From positions 1,736,001 through 1,800,000 of the forward strand of contig NZ_JAHKSI010000001.1 in NCBI RefSeq assembly GCF_019720915.1: DNA of 64,000 nt, in the 5' to 3' direction. Origin of the DNA: Alkalihalobacillus sp. TS-13. Its GTDB lineage: Bacteria; Bacillota; Bacilli; Bacillales; Fictibacillaceae. The notes beneath the pieces were generated by a model, which worked only from the letters and a program-made list of their open reading frames with translations, was not told where the DNA came from and made no database searches. Of the stretch, positions 21,378-30,554 are shown one piece after another (within the stretch, counting starts at the first letter, position 1; every line of letters begins with the position of its first letter). The translations under genes were made by a program, and so were the position numbers.

Positions 21378-22210
21378 TTCCCTCCAAGCTTTTGTTCAAC
21401 AGTCCGCTTCATCAAACCTAGGTCAGGTTTTCTCCCCGTCCAAAGTTCAAATGAAAGTGCTGCTTGATGTATGAACATCGGCACACCATTTTGGACCGTA
21501 CATCCTTTTTCCAATCCTGTTTTCAAAAACTTCGTCATCAACGGGTTATAAATGATATCAACCAAGACTGTATGTGATTCAAGATTATCCAAAGAAATTG
21601 GTGTTTCGTTGATATTTTGGACCATTCCAATCGGTGTCGTGTTGATGATAATATCATATCGGGCTAATCTCGATGTCACTTCCTCTAATGGGAGTGCTTG
21701 TCCATTACTTCCTTCAAGAAGTTGGACGGCTTTTTCTACGGTCCTGTTTGTGATTGTCACCTGTTCTATTCCATTCAAAAGAAATGCCTTTACAATAGCA
21801 CGGGCAGCTCCCCCAGCACCAATCACAAGAATATTGGATTCCTTCAAATTGAGAGAATGAACCTCAAGCAGGGACTGATAAAATCCAGGACCATCTGTAT
21901 TGTAACCTTTCAGTTTAGATCCTTCCAAAATGACAGTATTCACAGCTCCTATGGCCTCAGCGAAAGGATCGATTTCATCCAGAAGGTCGATGATATCCAA
22001 CTTATGTGGAATGGTCACATTGAAGCCCTTGCAACCGGCTTCTATAAGGGCTTTTACCTTTTGTTCCAGTTCCTCTTTTCGGACATGGACTGCCTCGTAT
22101 ATTGCATCGATTCCCATTTGTTCGAAGCATGCATTATGGATATCCGGGGACATTGATTGCATAATCGGGTCACCTATCACAGCATACTTAGATAAGTGCT
22201 TGTCGTACAT
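21374..22210 (-). CDS. aroE: Shikimate dehydrogenase (NADP+)
   Basis: 278 aa. It reduces 3-dehydroshikimate to shikimate in aromatic amino-acid synthesis. Substrate site SMSPDIHNACF, catalytic Lys in TIPHKLDI, NTDGPGF, and the nucleotide loop VIGAGGAAR with TNRTVEKA. I choose the MYDKHLSKYAVIG start, which overlaps the end of yqeH by 23 bp; an in-frame ATG eight codons upstream is less family-like. Confidence 0.95.
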   Translation of the reverse strand: MYDKHLSKYAVIGDPIMQSMSPDIHNACFEQMGIDAIYEAVHVRKEELEQKVKALIEAGCKGFNVTIPHKLDIIDLLDEIDPFAEAIGAVNTVILEGSKLKGYNTDGPGFYQSLLEVHSLNLKESNILVIGAGGAARAIVKAFLLNGIEQVTITNRTVEKAVQLLEGSNGQALPLEEVTSRLARYDIIINTTPIGMVQNINETPISLDNLESHTVLVDIIYNPLMTKFLKTGLEKGCTVQNGVPMFIHQAALSFELWTGRKPDLGLMKRTVEQKLGGK

Positions 22211-23294
22211 AGACACCCACTCCCTTAGGAGCATAAGCAGCTACTCTTGCAGGAGCAGAGGTTATCGTGATCCATCCAAGTCCTGAAAACACGATATCTA
22301 CCTTATCCTCTTTAATGGAAAATTCATGCTTTGCTAATGGCGGCAATTGGCCTAAATCATCTGAATCAGGCGGGCTGAGCAGTTCTCCTGCCTGTTTTTC
22401 ATAAAGGTCTGAAGCCTTTTCGAGCTTTGTCCGATGAATCGGAAGCTCGTTAGACAAGTAGCATATGAACGGCTGCTTCGGTCCAGACTCGAAGTCAAAA
22501 CGCGCAAGACCGCCCATGAATAAGGTTTGTCCGTCATTTAACTGGTATACCTTAGGCTTTATCTCTTTTTTCGGTGTGATTTTTTTCAGATCTTTCTTAT
22601 TAATATAGTGCGCAATCTGATGGTGATTAATAATCCCCGGAGTATCATAAAGTGAACTCTTATCATCTAATGGAATTTCTATGAGATCAAGTGTCGTTCC
22701 GGGATAATGTGATGTCGTAATTAATGTTGAGGTCTCTTCACTGAATTCTTTGATCAATTGATTGATGAACGTGGACTTACCTACATTCGTTGCGCCGACT
22801 ATGTACACATCTTTATCATTCCGATATTCTTCTATCGTCGCTGCAACTTCTTTTACCCTCATTCCTTTTTCAGCACTCATCAATTCGACATCGATTACTT
22901 TTACACCTAATTGTTTGGCTTCATACTTCATCCAATTCTTTATTTTATTCCGTTTGACTGATTTAGGCAGAAGATCAAGCTTATTGCCTATAAGCAGAAT
23001 CGGATTATTTCCGACAAAACGGTGGATGCCTGTCAACCAGCTTCCACTGAAATCAAAAATGTCAACAATCTTCACAATCAATGCTTCTTGTGAACCGATT
23101 CCTGACAAGATTTTACGGTAGTCATCGTCTGTAAGAGATACATCTTGTATTTCATTATAATGCTTCAAACGGAAACAGCGCTGGCAAATCACTTGCTCCC
23201 TTTCCAATGCTGATGGAGGAGCATACCCTAACTCTTTTTTATGTTCCGTTTGGATGGGCACTCCACAGCCCTCACAATATATCGAATTACCCAA
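22188..23294 (-). CDS. yqeH: Ribosome biogenesis GTPase YqeH
   Basis: 368 aa circularly permuted GTPase needed for 30S assembly. An N-terminal treble-clef zinc finger (CEGCGVPIQ...ICQRC) precedes the G domain in permuted order: G4 NKLDL, G5 SAEKG, G1 GATNVGKST, G3 DTPG. Intact length. Three bases separate it from yqeG upstream. Confidence 0.95.
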   Translation of the reverse strand: MGNSIYCEGCGVPIQTEHKKELGYAPPSALEREQVICQRCFRLKHYNEIQDVSLTDDDYRKILSGIGSQEALIVKIVDIFDFSGSWLTGIHRFVGNNPILLIGNKLDLLPKSVKRNKIKNWMKYEAKQLGVKVIDVELMSAEKGMRVKEVAATIEEYRNDKDVYIVGATNVGKSTFINQLIKEFSEETSTLITTSHYPGTTLDLIEIPLDDKSSLYDTPGIINHHQIAHYINKKDLKKITPKKEIKPKVYQLNDGQTLFMGGLARFDFESGPKQPFICYLSNELPIHRTKLEKASDLYEKQAGELLSPPDSDDLGQLPPLAKHEFSIKEDKVDIVFSGLGWITITSAPARVAAYAPKGVGVYVRQALI

Positions 23295-23297
23295 AGA

Positions 23298-23813
23298 TCA
23301 TTCCTCCCAATTAATTAAACCTTTACGTTTCATCCACTGCAAAACATGGCGTTCCATATAACGATTGAGCTTTGTAGCGAGCCCATCACTTTTTGCGACA
23401 GGAACGACAAGGATCGTATATAACCCAAGCCTGTTTCCTCCTAGGACATCTGTGAAAATCTGATCTCCTACGACAACCACTTCATTATGCTGCAGTTTCA
23501 TATTTTTCGCTGCTCGTTTGAAAGCTTTGGTCATCGGTTTACGAGCACGGAAAATAAACGGGATATTCAAGGGATAGGAAAAACTCCGTACCCGTTCCTC
23601 ATTATTATTTGAAACGATGGTCACTTGTAAACCTTTATCCTTCAACATTGCGAACCATTTGATCAATTCAGGTGTAGCTTCAGGACGGTCCCATTCGACC
23701 AATGTATTATCAAGGTCTGTTATGATTCCTTTGATTCCTCTTTCTAATAACTCATTCGCATCTATATCATAAATAGAAGGAACATGTTCATTAGGCAATA
23801 ATTGTTTAAACAC
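23298..23813 (-). CDS. yqeG: YqeG family HAD phosphatase
   Basis: 171 aa HAD-IIIA phosphatase. Motif I is DLDNTLVEWD, motif II TIVSNNN, motif III in RKPMTKAF and motif IV VGDQIFTDVLGGNR. Substrate not known. First gene of the yqeG-yqeH-aroE-yqeI-nadD-yqeK-rsfS-yqeM operon. A GTG start (VFKQLLPNE) with GAGGTG about 8 nt upstream is preferred over a TTG two codons earlier. Confidence 0.92.
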   Translation of the reverse strand: MFKQLLPNEHVPSIYDIDANELLERGIKGIITDLDNTLVEWDRPEATPELIKWFAMLKDKGLQVTIVSNNNEERVRSFSYPLNIPFIFRARKPMTKAFKRAAKNMKLQHNEVVVVGDQIFTDVLGGNRLGLYTILVVPVAKSDGLATKLNRYMERHVLQWMKRKGLINWEE

Positions 23814-24032
23814 TACCAATACACCTCATATCCAATTCTTCTTCAATCCAACCTATATTGTATCAATAATTTACCCATCGACAATGTTTTTTCACCATTT
23901 CTTGTAGACAGATCCATTTTGAAAAACGTGTCTATTTTAAAAATGATAGACAGAGGAAAACGCTCTATCCTATTCCTAGCAACTAACTTTTTAAACAAAG
24001 GCTTTGGTAATCTTCGTTGTTGATTTTAACCT

Positions 24033-24094
24033 AAATTTACGACACTCCTGCGGGAAAAGCGAGCCAGGTGAGCCCGCGGAAAGGGAGTGAATTT
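24033..24094 (+). repeat. Short copy of the dispersed repeat (copy 5)
   Basis: 62 bp upstream of sda: AAATTTAC, GACACTCCTGCGGG, AAAAGCGAGCCAGG, CCCGCGGAAAGGGA, GTGAATTT. The outer ends pair with one G-U-type wobble. Further out, TGTTGATTTT and AAAATCAACA also form an inverted repeat. It lacks the central region of the long copies. Confidence 0.8.
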
Positions 24095-24196
24095 CGAAAA
24101 AATCAACATTATTCTTTAACAAAGCCTAAACAAAAGATAAACTCCTCAAAACAAAAAAACAAAAACTTTTCGACAAATTTCGATTTATTCAGAATT

Positions 24197-24295
24197 TGTG
24201 GATAACTTTACTCACAATATACACATTGAAAATTAACCAATCATTTACTTTATGAACATTTTACCCACAAGTTATCCACTTCGATTTGTGGATAA
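24197..24295. promoter_or_regulatory. Cluster of DnaA boxes upstream of sda
   Basis: Two perfect DnaA boxes (TTATCCACA on the minus strand at 24197-24205 and 24287-24295) and 8/9 matches at 24208-24216, 24261-24269 and 24272-24280. In B. subtilis DnaA controls sda transcription through boxes in the same place (established knowledge), coupling replication initiation to the sporulation checkpoint. The flanking DNA is very AT-rich. Confidence 0.85.
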
Positions 24296-24335
24296 GAGAA
24301 CGATTGTTCCTCATTCCATTTCATGGTAAGCTAGG

Positions 24336-24363
24336 TTTACATCATAACATAAAAGTTTATGCT
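24336..24363 (+). promoter_or_regulatory. Putative σA promoter of sda
   Basis: TTTACA (24336-24341), 16 nt, TATGCT (24358-24363), about 40 bp downstream of the DnaA box cluster. It has 9 of 12 consensus bases. A long leader of about 170 nt would follow. The rest of the 23814-24540 gap holds repeat copy 5 and AT-rich sequence without a reading frame I trust. Confidence 0.4.
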
Positions 24364-24540
24364 AGCTTCGAATTCAATATGACTTATAAAAATCTTTTAT
24401 GACGAGCCTCAACGCTTTTCCTCTATGTTGATCATATTCGAACTTATACTTTCATTAAAAGCAAGAACATTTTTTCAAAAGACCGATCCTACTAATTTCT
24501 AATGAGTCTGGAGGTGCGAAGCCCATTTTCGGCTGTGCTT

Positions 24541-24684
24541 ATGGAAAATCTATCTGATGAGCTCTTGATTGAATCCTATCACAAAGCAAGAGAGTTGAAA
24601 CTGAGCCACGAATTCATCACTTTGATCAAAAAAGAGATTGACCGCCGGCATTTGACTACTAACTTAATTTCTACGCACTTATAA
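24541..24684 (+). CDS. sda: Sporulation checkpoint protein Sda
   Basis: 47 aa helical-hairpin inhibitor of the sporulation kinases KinA/KinB. The core [20 protein letters not shown] and the hydrophobic [16 protein letters not shown] match the family. The start is not straightforward: ATG 24541 gives the family-length protein but has no nearby Shine-Dalgarno, while a GGAGGTG lies 25 nt upstream inside an in-frame extension beginning at ATG 24502. A longer or non-canonical start cannot be excluded. DnaA boxes lie upstream. Confidence 0.9.
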   Translation: MENLSDELLIESYHKARELKLSHEFITLIKKEIDRRHLTTNLISTHL

Positions 24685-24688
24685 CCCG

Positions 24689-24716
24689 ACCAACATTTTT
24701 GTTGGTTCTTTTTTTT
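24689..24716 (+). terminator. sda terminator
   Basis: ACCAACA/TGTTGGT 7-bp stem with a TTT-rich loop, followed by CTTTTTTTT. Confidence 0.9.
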
Positions 24717-24821
24717 GCAATTATCTCGCAAAATCCGTAGGAAAACTTACTAGTCAACATTGAATTTAAGGTTGTTTGAAAATGATGTTGATAAGGATAT
24801 TGATGAAAACCTCTACAAACA

Positions 24822-24924
24822 GAAATATACGAGACTCCTGCGGGAAAAGCGAGCCAGGCGAGACCACGCAGCGAGGAACTCCCGAGGAGGTTCGCGGATC
24901 GCCCGCGTAAAGCGAGTATATTTC
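24822..24924 (+). repeat. Dispersed repeat, copy 6
   Basis: 103 bp between sda and mrpA. The outer ends GAAATATAC and GTATATTTC are perfectly complementary. The interior has GAGACTCCTGCGGG, GCGAGCCAGGCGAGACC, GAGGAGGTTCGCGGATCGCCCGCG and AAAGCGAG. The outer stem sequence is unlike that of copies 3, 5 and 7. Confidence 0.85.
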
Positions 24925-25032
24925 CAAATTAAACACTATTAAAGTTTTAAACTTAGGTGATAATAGAATAAGATAAATCGTCAGTAGATTGTAACATCGA
25001 TGAATTTTTAAGGTCATTTGACGTTAAAATTG

Positions 25033-25062
25033 TTGATAATCCTTGGTTATTGTGATTACAAT
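25033..25062 (+). promoter_or_regulatory. σA promoter of the mrp operon
   Basis: TTGATA (25033-25038), 18 nt, TACAAT (25057-25062), 54 bp before the mrpA start. Confidence 0.65.
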
Positions 25063-25116
25063 GGGAATGGTACAGTACATAACTGATACGGAAATCTTGA
25101 TAGGAGGATCTTTTTT

Positions 25117-27453
25117 ATGTTGCAATATGCAGTCCTTGCTCCGTTCCTTACGGCATTATTTGTGCCGTTTTTCTTTCGATACATACGGGCAATCCACACA
25201 GGATGGTTAATCCTCCCAATTCCTTTTGGGGTCTTTGCGTATTTTTTATCACAAATTACTACAATTGCAGAAGGCCAAAATCATGATTCGCTTGTACAAT
25301 GGGTGCCTTCGCTGGGAATGAACTTCAGTTTTTATTTAGATGGACTTAGTTTACTCTTTTCATTATTAATAAGCGGAATAGGAACTCTTGTAGTTTTGTA
25401 TTCCATTTTTTATTTGAATAAAAACGAAAAGTTGCATAATTTTTATGTTTTCTTGTTCATTTTCATGGGCGCAATGCTTGGTGTCGTTCTTTCCGATAAC
25501 GTTTATGCGTTATATCTGTTCTGGGAGTTGACAAGTTTATCTTCCTTCCTCTTGATCGGATATTGGTATGAACGGCAAGCTTCCCGTTATGGTGCGCTGA
25601 AATCGATGATCATCACAGTATTAGGCGGCCTTGCCATGCTCGGCGGGCTCATCCTCCTTACCATCGTTACAGAAACGACAAGTATACGGGAGATGATTGC
25701 AGCTAGTGATGTTGTACTAGAGAGCCCTTATTTTACAGGTATTTTAGTATTAATCCTATTAGGTGCTTTCACGAAATCAGCACAATTCCCATTCCATATC
25801 TGGCTTCCAGATGCGATGGAAGCACCGACTCCGGTCAGCGCCTTCCTTCACTCTGCAACGATGGTAAAAGCGGGGATCTATCTGACTGCACGTCTCTTCT
25901 TATTGTTCGGGGGTACAGATATCTTTTTCGTTCTAGTAACAGGCTTTGGTTTATTGACGCTCTGTTGGGGATCATACATGGCTGTCCGTCAAACGGATTT
26001 AAAAGCGATCCTCGCGTTTTCCACAATCAGTCAGCTTGGAATGATCATGACAATGCTCGGCTTCGGTACAAAAGCGGCTGTTTTCGCAGCTGTTTTCCAT
26101 ATTTTTAACCATGCAACTTTTAAGGGAAGTTTGTTCATGGTTGCTGGAATTGTCGATCATGAAACCGGAACGCGTGACATAAGAAAACTCGGCGGCTTAA
26201 TGACACTGATGCCGATATCGGCGACATTAGCATTTTTCGGTGCCTTTTCAATGGCCGGTGTTCCATTACCGATTTTCAACGGATTTTTAAGTAAGGAAAT
26301 GTTCTTCCAAACGTCCTTGGATTTGGATACGACATCACCACTTGTTGCTAGTATTGCACCATTTGTCCCAGTCCTTGCCGTATTAGGAAGCATTTTCACT
26401 TTCGTCTATTCAATGTACTTTTTCTTTCATACGTTTACGGGGAAAACACGTGGTGAATTGAAGATGAAACCACATGAGGCTCCAATAGGCATGTTAATAT
26501 CGCCTGTCGTGCTAGTCATTTTCGTAGTGGTGATCGGATTACTACCGAATTTGATCAACGGTGCAATACTGACACCTGCTACTGCAGCGATATTCGGAGA
26601 AATTCCTAATAAACATATCGTCTTTTGGCACGGCTTTAAACTTCCTCTCTACATGTCACTGATCGTAGTCGCTTTAGGAGTCATCCTTTATTTGACAAGA
26701 GCGAAGTGGCAGGCTGTCTATGAGTGGATACCTGGGGTGTTAAGTGCAAATAAAGCATATGATTCCATTTATAATATGAAATTCCGTATTGCTGGAAAAA
26801 CAACTCGGACTTATATGACCGGGTCAATCAGACATTATGTGTTATACATTCTTATTTTCATAGTTGGGGCAGTTGGTGCAACCCTGTTCGTAACAGACGG
26901 ATTCGTGATTGAAACTGCCGACTTAGCACCTATTTCTTGGCCTGAAATCGTGGTCGGCCTCGTTATGGCGGTTGCTGCATTTGCGACAATTGTGATGAAA
27001 AATCGTATTGCAGCAATTCTCGTTCTTGGTGTGGTAGGTTATGGATTATCGTTACTATTCGTGTTTTTCAGAGCACCTGACCTTGCTTTGACGCAATTGA
27101 TTGTCGAAACGGTGACGGTCGCATTATTTCTCCTGTGCTTTTACCACTTGCCGAAGCTTGATACCGAAAAAACAACACCTGGAGCCAAAACGGTTAATAT
27201 CATCATTTCAGGATCAGTTGGTGTGCTAGTGACTTTGATTGCGATCGCATCACATAGTTCAAAGAGCTTTGAAACGATTGCACACTATTTCATTAAAGAA
27301 TCACACCATCTTGGCGGTGGAAATAACGTGGTAAACGTAATTCTTGTTGACATGCGTGGACTGGATACGTTGTTTGAAATCACAGTTCTTGGTATAGCTG
27401 CATTAGGGATCTACGCAATGATCCGACTCCGCGACAAGGAGGAGATCGATTAA
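25117..27453 (+). CDS. mrpA: Mrp Na+/H+ antiporter subunit A
   Basis: 778 aa polytopic membrane protein related to NuoL of complex I, the largest subunit of the Mrp cation/proton antiporter. The proton-pumping core includes SVLFWELTSLSSFLLIGYW-type sequence, KSAQFPFHIWLPDAMEAPTPVSAFLHSATMVKAG and HIFNHATFKGSLF. The C-terminal part (RIAAILVLGVVGYGLSLLFVFFRAPDLALTQL, NVILVDMRGLDTLFEITVLGIAALGIY) is the usual MrpA tail. It is not long enough to be an A-B fusion. The stop is 2 bp from the mrpC start, leaving no room for mrpB. Confidence 0.95.
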   Translation: MLQYAVLAPFLTALFVPFFFRYIRAIHTGWLILPIPFGVFAYFLSQITTIAEGQNHDSLVQWVPSLGMNFSFYLDGLSLLFSLLISGIGTLVVLYSIFYLNKNEKLHNFYVFLFIFMGAMLGVVLSDNVYALYLFWELTSLSSFLLIGYWYERQASRYGALKSMIITVLGGLAMLGGLILLTIVTETTSIREMIAASDVVLESPYFTGILVLILLGAFTKSAQFPFHIWLPDAMEAPTPVSAFLHSATMVKAGIYLTARLFLLFGGTDIFFVLVTGFGLLTLCWGSYMAVRQTDLKAILAFSTISQLGMIMTMLGFGTKAAVFAAVFHIFNHATFKGSLFMVAGIVDHETGTRDIRKLGGLMTLMPISATLAFFGAFSMAGVPLPIFNGFLSKEMFFQTSLDLDTTSPLVASIAPFVPVLAVLGSIFTFVYSMYFFFHTFTGKTRGELKMKPHEAPIGMLISPVVLVIFVVVIGLLPNLINGAILTPATAAIFGEIPNKHIVFWHGFKLPLYMSLIVVALGVILYLTRAKWQAVYEWIPGVLSANKAYDSIYNMKFRIAGKTTRTYMTGSIRHYVLYILIFIVGAVGATLFVTDGFVIETADLAPISWPEIVVGLVMAVAAFATIVMKNRIAAILVLGVVGYGLSLLFVFFRAPDLALTQLIVETVTVALFLLCFYHLPKLDTEKTTPGAKTVNIIISGSVGVLVTLIAIASHSSKSFETIAHYFIKESHHLGGGNNVVNVILVDMRGLDTLFEITVLGIAALGIYAMIRLRDKEEID

Positions 27454-27455
27454 TC

Positions 27456-27794
27456 ATGGAAATCATCATGTCGATCCTGGCTGGCATTCTTTTTTCAGCT
27501 GGGGTCTATCTATTACTTCAAAGACAATTACTGAAAATCATATTCGGTACAGCAATATTATCTCATGCCGCTCATTTGCTTATCTTGACGATGGGAAAGC
27601 TTAACAGAGGCGCACCACCTATCCTAGAAGAAGGGATCGACACGTATACGGATCCTCTTCCACAGGCTCTGATTTTGACATCGATTGTCATCAGCTTTGG
27701 TGTAACATCATTTTTACTTGTGTTGGCCTATAGAGCCTATAAAACCAATAAAACAGACAACATGGAGCAATTAAGGGGATCTGATCATGACTAA
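27456..27794 (+). CDS. mrpC: Mrp Na+/H+ antiporter subunit C
   Basis: 112 aa NuoK-like protein with three membrane helices: MEIIMSILAGILFSAGVYLLL, FGTAILSHAAHLLILTMG and LPQALILTSIVISFGVTSFLLVLAYRAY. It starts 2 bp after mrpA and overlaps mrpD by 8 bp. In seven-gene Mrp operons mrpB precedes mrpC; here it does not. Confidence 0.95.
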   Translation: MEIIMSILAGILFSAGVYLLLQRQLLKIIFGTAILSHAAHLLILTMGKLNRGAPPILEEGIDTYTDPLPQALILTSIVISFGVTSFLLVLAYRAYKTNKTDNMEQLRGSDHD

Positions 27795-29265
27795 TCTAAT
27801 CATTTTACCAATTTTGATACCACTCATCGCCGGCACCATGTTCGTCTTTTTCAGAAAAAGACTGCCTCTGGTCCGTGCAGGAACACAAATTGCTACGATA
27901 ATCAATCTGGCTGTCACAGCATATGCCACTTTTCATGTTATGCAACATGGTACCATTGTCCTTGAAACTGGTGGATGGATCGCCCCCTACGGTATCATTC
28001 TCGTAGGTGATGGGCTTTCGTTATCACTAATCCTAACCACGAATGTAGTTGCAGTAGCTGCTGCATTCTACGCACCCTTTTCTTTAGATAAGGGGCGTGA
28101 AGAATTTTATTTTTACTCATTCTTCCTTATGCTCATCGGAGGGGTTAGCGGTGCATTCTTGACAGGAGACATTTTCAACCTCTTTGTCTTTTTTGAAGTA
28201 TTGTTAATGGCTTCATATGGGTTGATCGTACTTGGCGGGACAAGACAACAGCTTCGCGAATCAATCAAATATGTACTGTTGAACCTTTTTTCTTCTATCT
28301 TATTTGTCACGACAGTAGCATTTATTTATTCGGTAACTGGTACAGTCAACATGGCTCAATTATCCGAACGTGTGGACCAGGTGAATCAGTCAGGAATCTT
28401 GACAACAATTGGGCTTCTATTTTTTATCGTCTTTGCGACGAAAGGTGCTTTGTTCCCATTATATTTCTGGATGCCTCATTCATATACGAAACCACCAGCA
28501 GTGATATCAGCCTTGTTTGGTGCGTTATTGACAAAGGTAGGGGTTTATTCGATCATTCGGATTTTCACCTTGATTTTTAACGGAAATATCGACTATACGC
28601 ATACATTCTTCATCGTATTAGCTGGTTTCACTTTGATTTTTGGTGTCGCTGGTGCTTTATCGACGAATAATATCAAGCTGATCATTGCGTATAACATCAT
28701 CCCCGCTGTCGGTTTCATGATCATGGGAGTCGGTATTTTCAGTGATGTATCTCTATCTGGGTCCATCTATTACTTGGTTCATGATATGGTAATCAAAGCA
28801 GCGTTGTTTTTGTTGGTGGGAGCAATTGCCATCATAGCTGGTACTTCCGATATTCGAAAAATCAGCGGTTTGATCAAGGACTATCCTCTGCTCGGCTGGA
28901 TGTTCTTTATTGCTGCGGTTGTGTTAGCAGGATTACCTCCGTTCAGTGGGTTCATTGGTAAATTACAATTGTTGCAAGGTGCATTTGAAAATGGCCACTA
29001 CGTGATTGCAATCATCGCATTGATTACAAGTTTATTGATTCTGATTTCAGTCATGCGGATCTTCATCCTCGGCTTTTGGGGTGAAGGAATGGAGTTACCG
29101 CAGGAAAGACGTTCGATCAGACCACTGTATTTTCCAATTTCCTTTTTACTGATCTTCTCGATTATTCTTGGAGTTGGAGCAGAATGGTTTTTACCACATA
29201 TCCAACAAATCGGTGTTGATTTGACAGACCCTTCTGTTTATATCGACGCAGTCTTAAAGGAGTAG
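27787..29265 (+). CDS. mrpD: Mrp Na+/H+ antiporter subunit D
   Basis: 492 aa NuoN/NuoM-like antiporter subunit. Conserved membrane residues are seen in DIFNLFVFFEVLLMASYGLIVLGG, KGALFPLYFWMPHSYTKPPAVISALFGALLTKVGVYS and YYLVHDMVIKAALFL. Length is typical. Overlaps mrpC by 8 bp and precedes mrpE by 6 bp. Confidence 0.96.
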   Translation: MTNLIILPILIPLIAGTMFVFFRKRLPLVRAGTQIATIINLAVTAYATFHVMQHGTIVLETGGWIAPYGIILVGDGLSLSLILTTNVVAVAAAFYAPFSLDKGREEFYFYSFFLMLIGGVSGAFLTGDIFNLFVFFEVLLMASYGLIVLGGTRQQLRESIKYVLLNLFSSILFVTTVAFIYSVTGTVNMAQLSERVDQVNQSGILTTIGLLFFIVFATKGALFPLYFWMPHSYTKPPAVISALFGALLTKVGVYSIIRIFTLIFNGNIDYTHTFFIVLAGFTLIFGVAGALSTNNIKLIIAYNIIPAVGFMIMGVGIFSDVSLSGSIYYLVHDMVIKAALFLLVGAIAIIAGTSDIRKISGLIKDYPLLGWMFFIAAVVLAGLPPFSGFIGKLQLLQGAFENGHYVIAIIALITSLLILISVMRIFILGFWGEGMELPQERRSIRPLYFPISFLLIFSIILGVGAEWFLPHIQQIGVDLTDPSVYIDAVLKE

Positions 29266-29271
29266 TTCGAT

Positions 29272-29748
29272 ATGGCATTTCAACTTTTAATCAATCTTGT
29301 AATCGGTCTAATATGGATGTTCTTGATGGAATCGTATGATTTCGTTACGTTCCTGATCGGATTTGTCCTTGGAATCTTTCTGTTGTTTTTGTTGAACCGT
29401 TTCATACCAGATACCTTTTACATTAGATATATCATTGCAATTGTGAAATTGGTTTTTCTGTTTGCAAAGGAATTGTTGATTTCAAATATTGAGGTATTGA
29501 AAATGGTCTATAAACCTAAGATGGATATGCAACCAGGAATTATCGCACTCCCGATCGATCTAAAGACCAATTGGGAAATCACAATGCTGGCCAATCTCAT
29601 TACTTTAACACCTGGGACATTGACGGTAGATGTATCAGCAGATAACAAATTTCTTTACATCCATGCAATGGATTTACCGGATGTCGATGAAACGATCAAT
29701 CAGATCAAAGGAACATTTGAGAAAGCGATAAAGGACGTGACACGATGA
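29272..29748 (+). CDS. mrpE: Mrp Na+/H+ antiporter subunit E
   Basis: 158 aa. It has two N-terminal membrane helices (LLINLVIGLIWMFLMESYDFVTFLIGFVLGIFLLFLLNRF) and a cytosolic domain with the conserved ITMLANLITLTPGTLTVDVS. Overlaps mrpF by 4 bp. Confidence 0.95.
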   Translation: MAFQLLINLVIGLIWMFLMESYDFVTFLIGFVLGIFLLFLLNRFIPDTFYIRYIIAIVKLVFLFAKELLISNIEVLKMVYKPKMDMQPGIIALPIDLKTNWEITMLANLITLTPGTLTVDVSADNKFLYIHAMDLPDVDETINQIKGTFEKAIKDVTR

Positions 29749-30035
29749 GCTCATTACTACACAATGTCGTCTGGCTATGTATGGTCATCAATTCGATATC
29801 CATTATCTTCCTTCTCTATCGTGCCATCAAAGGACCATCCAATCCAGATAGAGCTGTAGCCATCGATACGATTGGAATCAACCTGATTTCCATGACCGGA
29901 TTGGTTGCAATTCAATTGAGCACAATCAGACTGAATGATGTAATATTATTGATTGGAATTTTGACATTCATCGCAACTGTAGCTATTGCGAAATTCTTGG
30001 AAAAGGGTGTTATTATTGATCGAAGTCGTGATTAG
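29745..30035 (+). CDS. mrpF: Mrp Na+/H+ antiporter subunit F
   Basis: 96 aa with three membrane helices and the family motif KGPSNPDRAVAIDTIGIN; ends AKFLEKGVIIDRS. Overlaps mrpE by 4 bp and mrpG by 20 bp. Confidence 0.95.
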   Translation: MSSLLHNVVWLCMVINSISIIFLLYRAIKGPSNPDRAVAIDTIGINLISMTGLVAIQLSTIRLNDVILLIGILTFIATVAIAKFLEKGVIIDRSRD

Positions 30036-30360
30036 TGTCCTTGTCTTACTCGGTACATTTTTCGTTTTCTCAAGTTCCCTTGGAATCCTTAGATTTCCTG
30101 ATGTTTATTCTAGACTTCATGCGGCTACCAAAAGTGCAACACTTGGAGTATCTGGGGTCTTGATTGCAGCCTTCATTTTCTTCATCGTCGAGGAAAACAT
30201 GGTAAGTGGAAAGTTGATCCTTGGTATCCTCTTCGTATTGATGACTGCTCCTGTAGCTGGCCACATGATTTCAAGGGCAGCCTATCGTACAGGTGTACCA
30301 CTTTCTGAACGAACGATTAAAGACGAATTACAGAAAAAATATAACGATGAATCTTCATGA
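30016..30360 (+). CDS. mrpG: Mrp Na+/H+ antiporter subunit G
   Basis: 114 aa. Family motif GILRFPDVYSRLHAATKSATLGVSGVL and three membrane helices. I place the start at TTG (IEVVISVLVLLGTFF) with AAGGGTG 6-7 nt upstream. A longer in-frame reading from ATG 29986 lies wholly within mrpF. Last gene of the mrp operon and followed by a terminator. Confidence 0.92.
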   Translation: MIEVVISVLVLLGTFFVFSSSLGILRFPDVYSRLHAATKSATLGVSGVLIAAFIFFIVEENMVSGKLILGILFVLMTAPVAGHMISRAAYRTGVPLSERTIKDELQKKYNDESS

Positions 30361-30368
30361 AACAGATA

Positions 30369-30413
30369 ATGGGAAGCTGGCAGTCAAATAATCTGCCAGT
30401 TTCCATTTTTTAT
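30369..30413 (+). terminator. mrp operon terminator
   Basis: ATGGGAAGCTGGCAG pairs with CTGCCAGTTTCCAT (one bulge/mismatch), followed by TTTTTTAT, 9 bp after the mrpG stop. Confidence 0.85.
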
Positions 30414-30554
30414 ATAGCTGTTTTCAAATTGTTTGTGAGGATAGAAACGGACAAGGAGAGAGATGAAAAACTAATGCATGAAAATTCATTTTTGGATTAA
30501 GATTCTGTGCAAGTAAGTCGAGGAACCTTTCCCCTCGAATTTGGTGTAAAAAGT

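Noticed and set aside
24510-24530. ATT as a rare start codon for sda, 8 nt after GGAGGTG
   Set aside because: That ATT is out of frame with the Sda reading frame.
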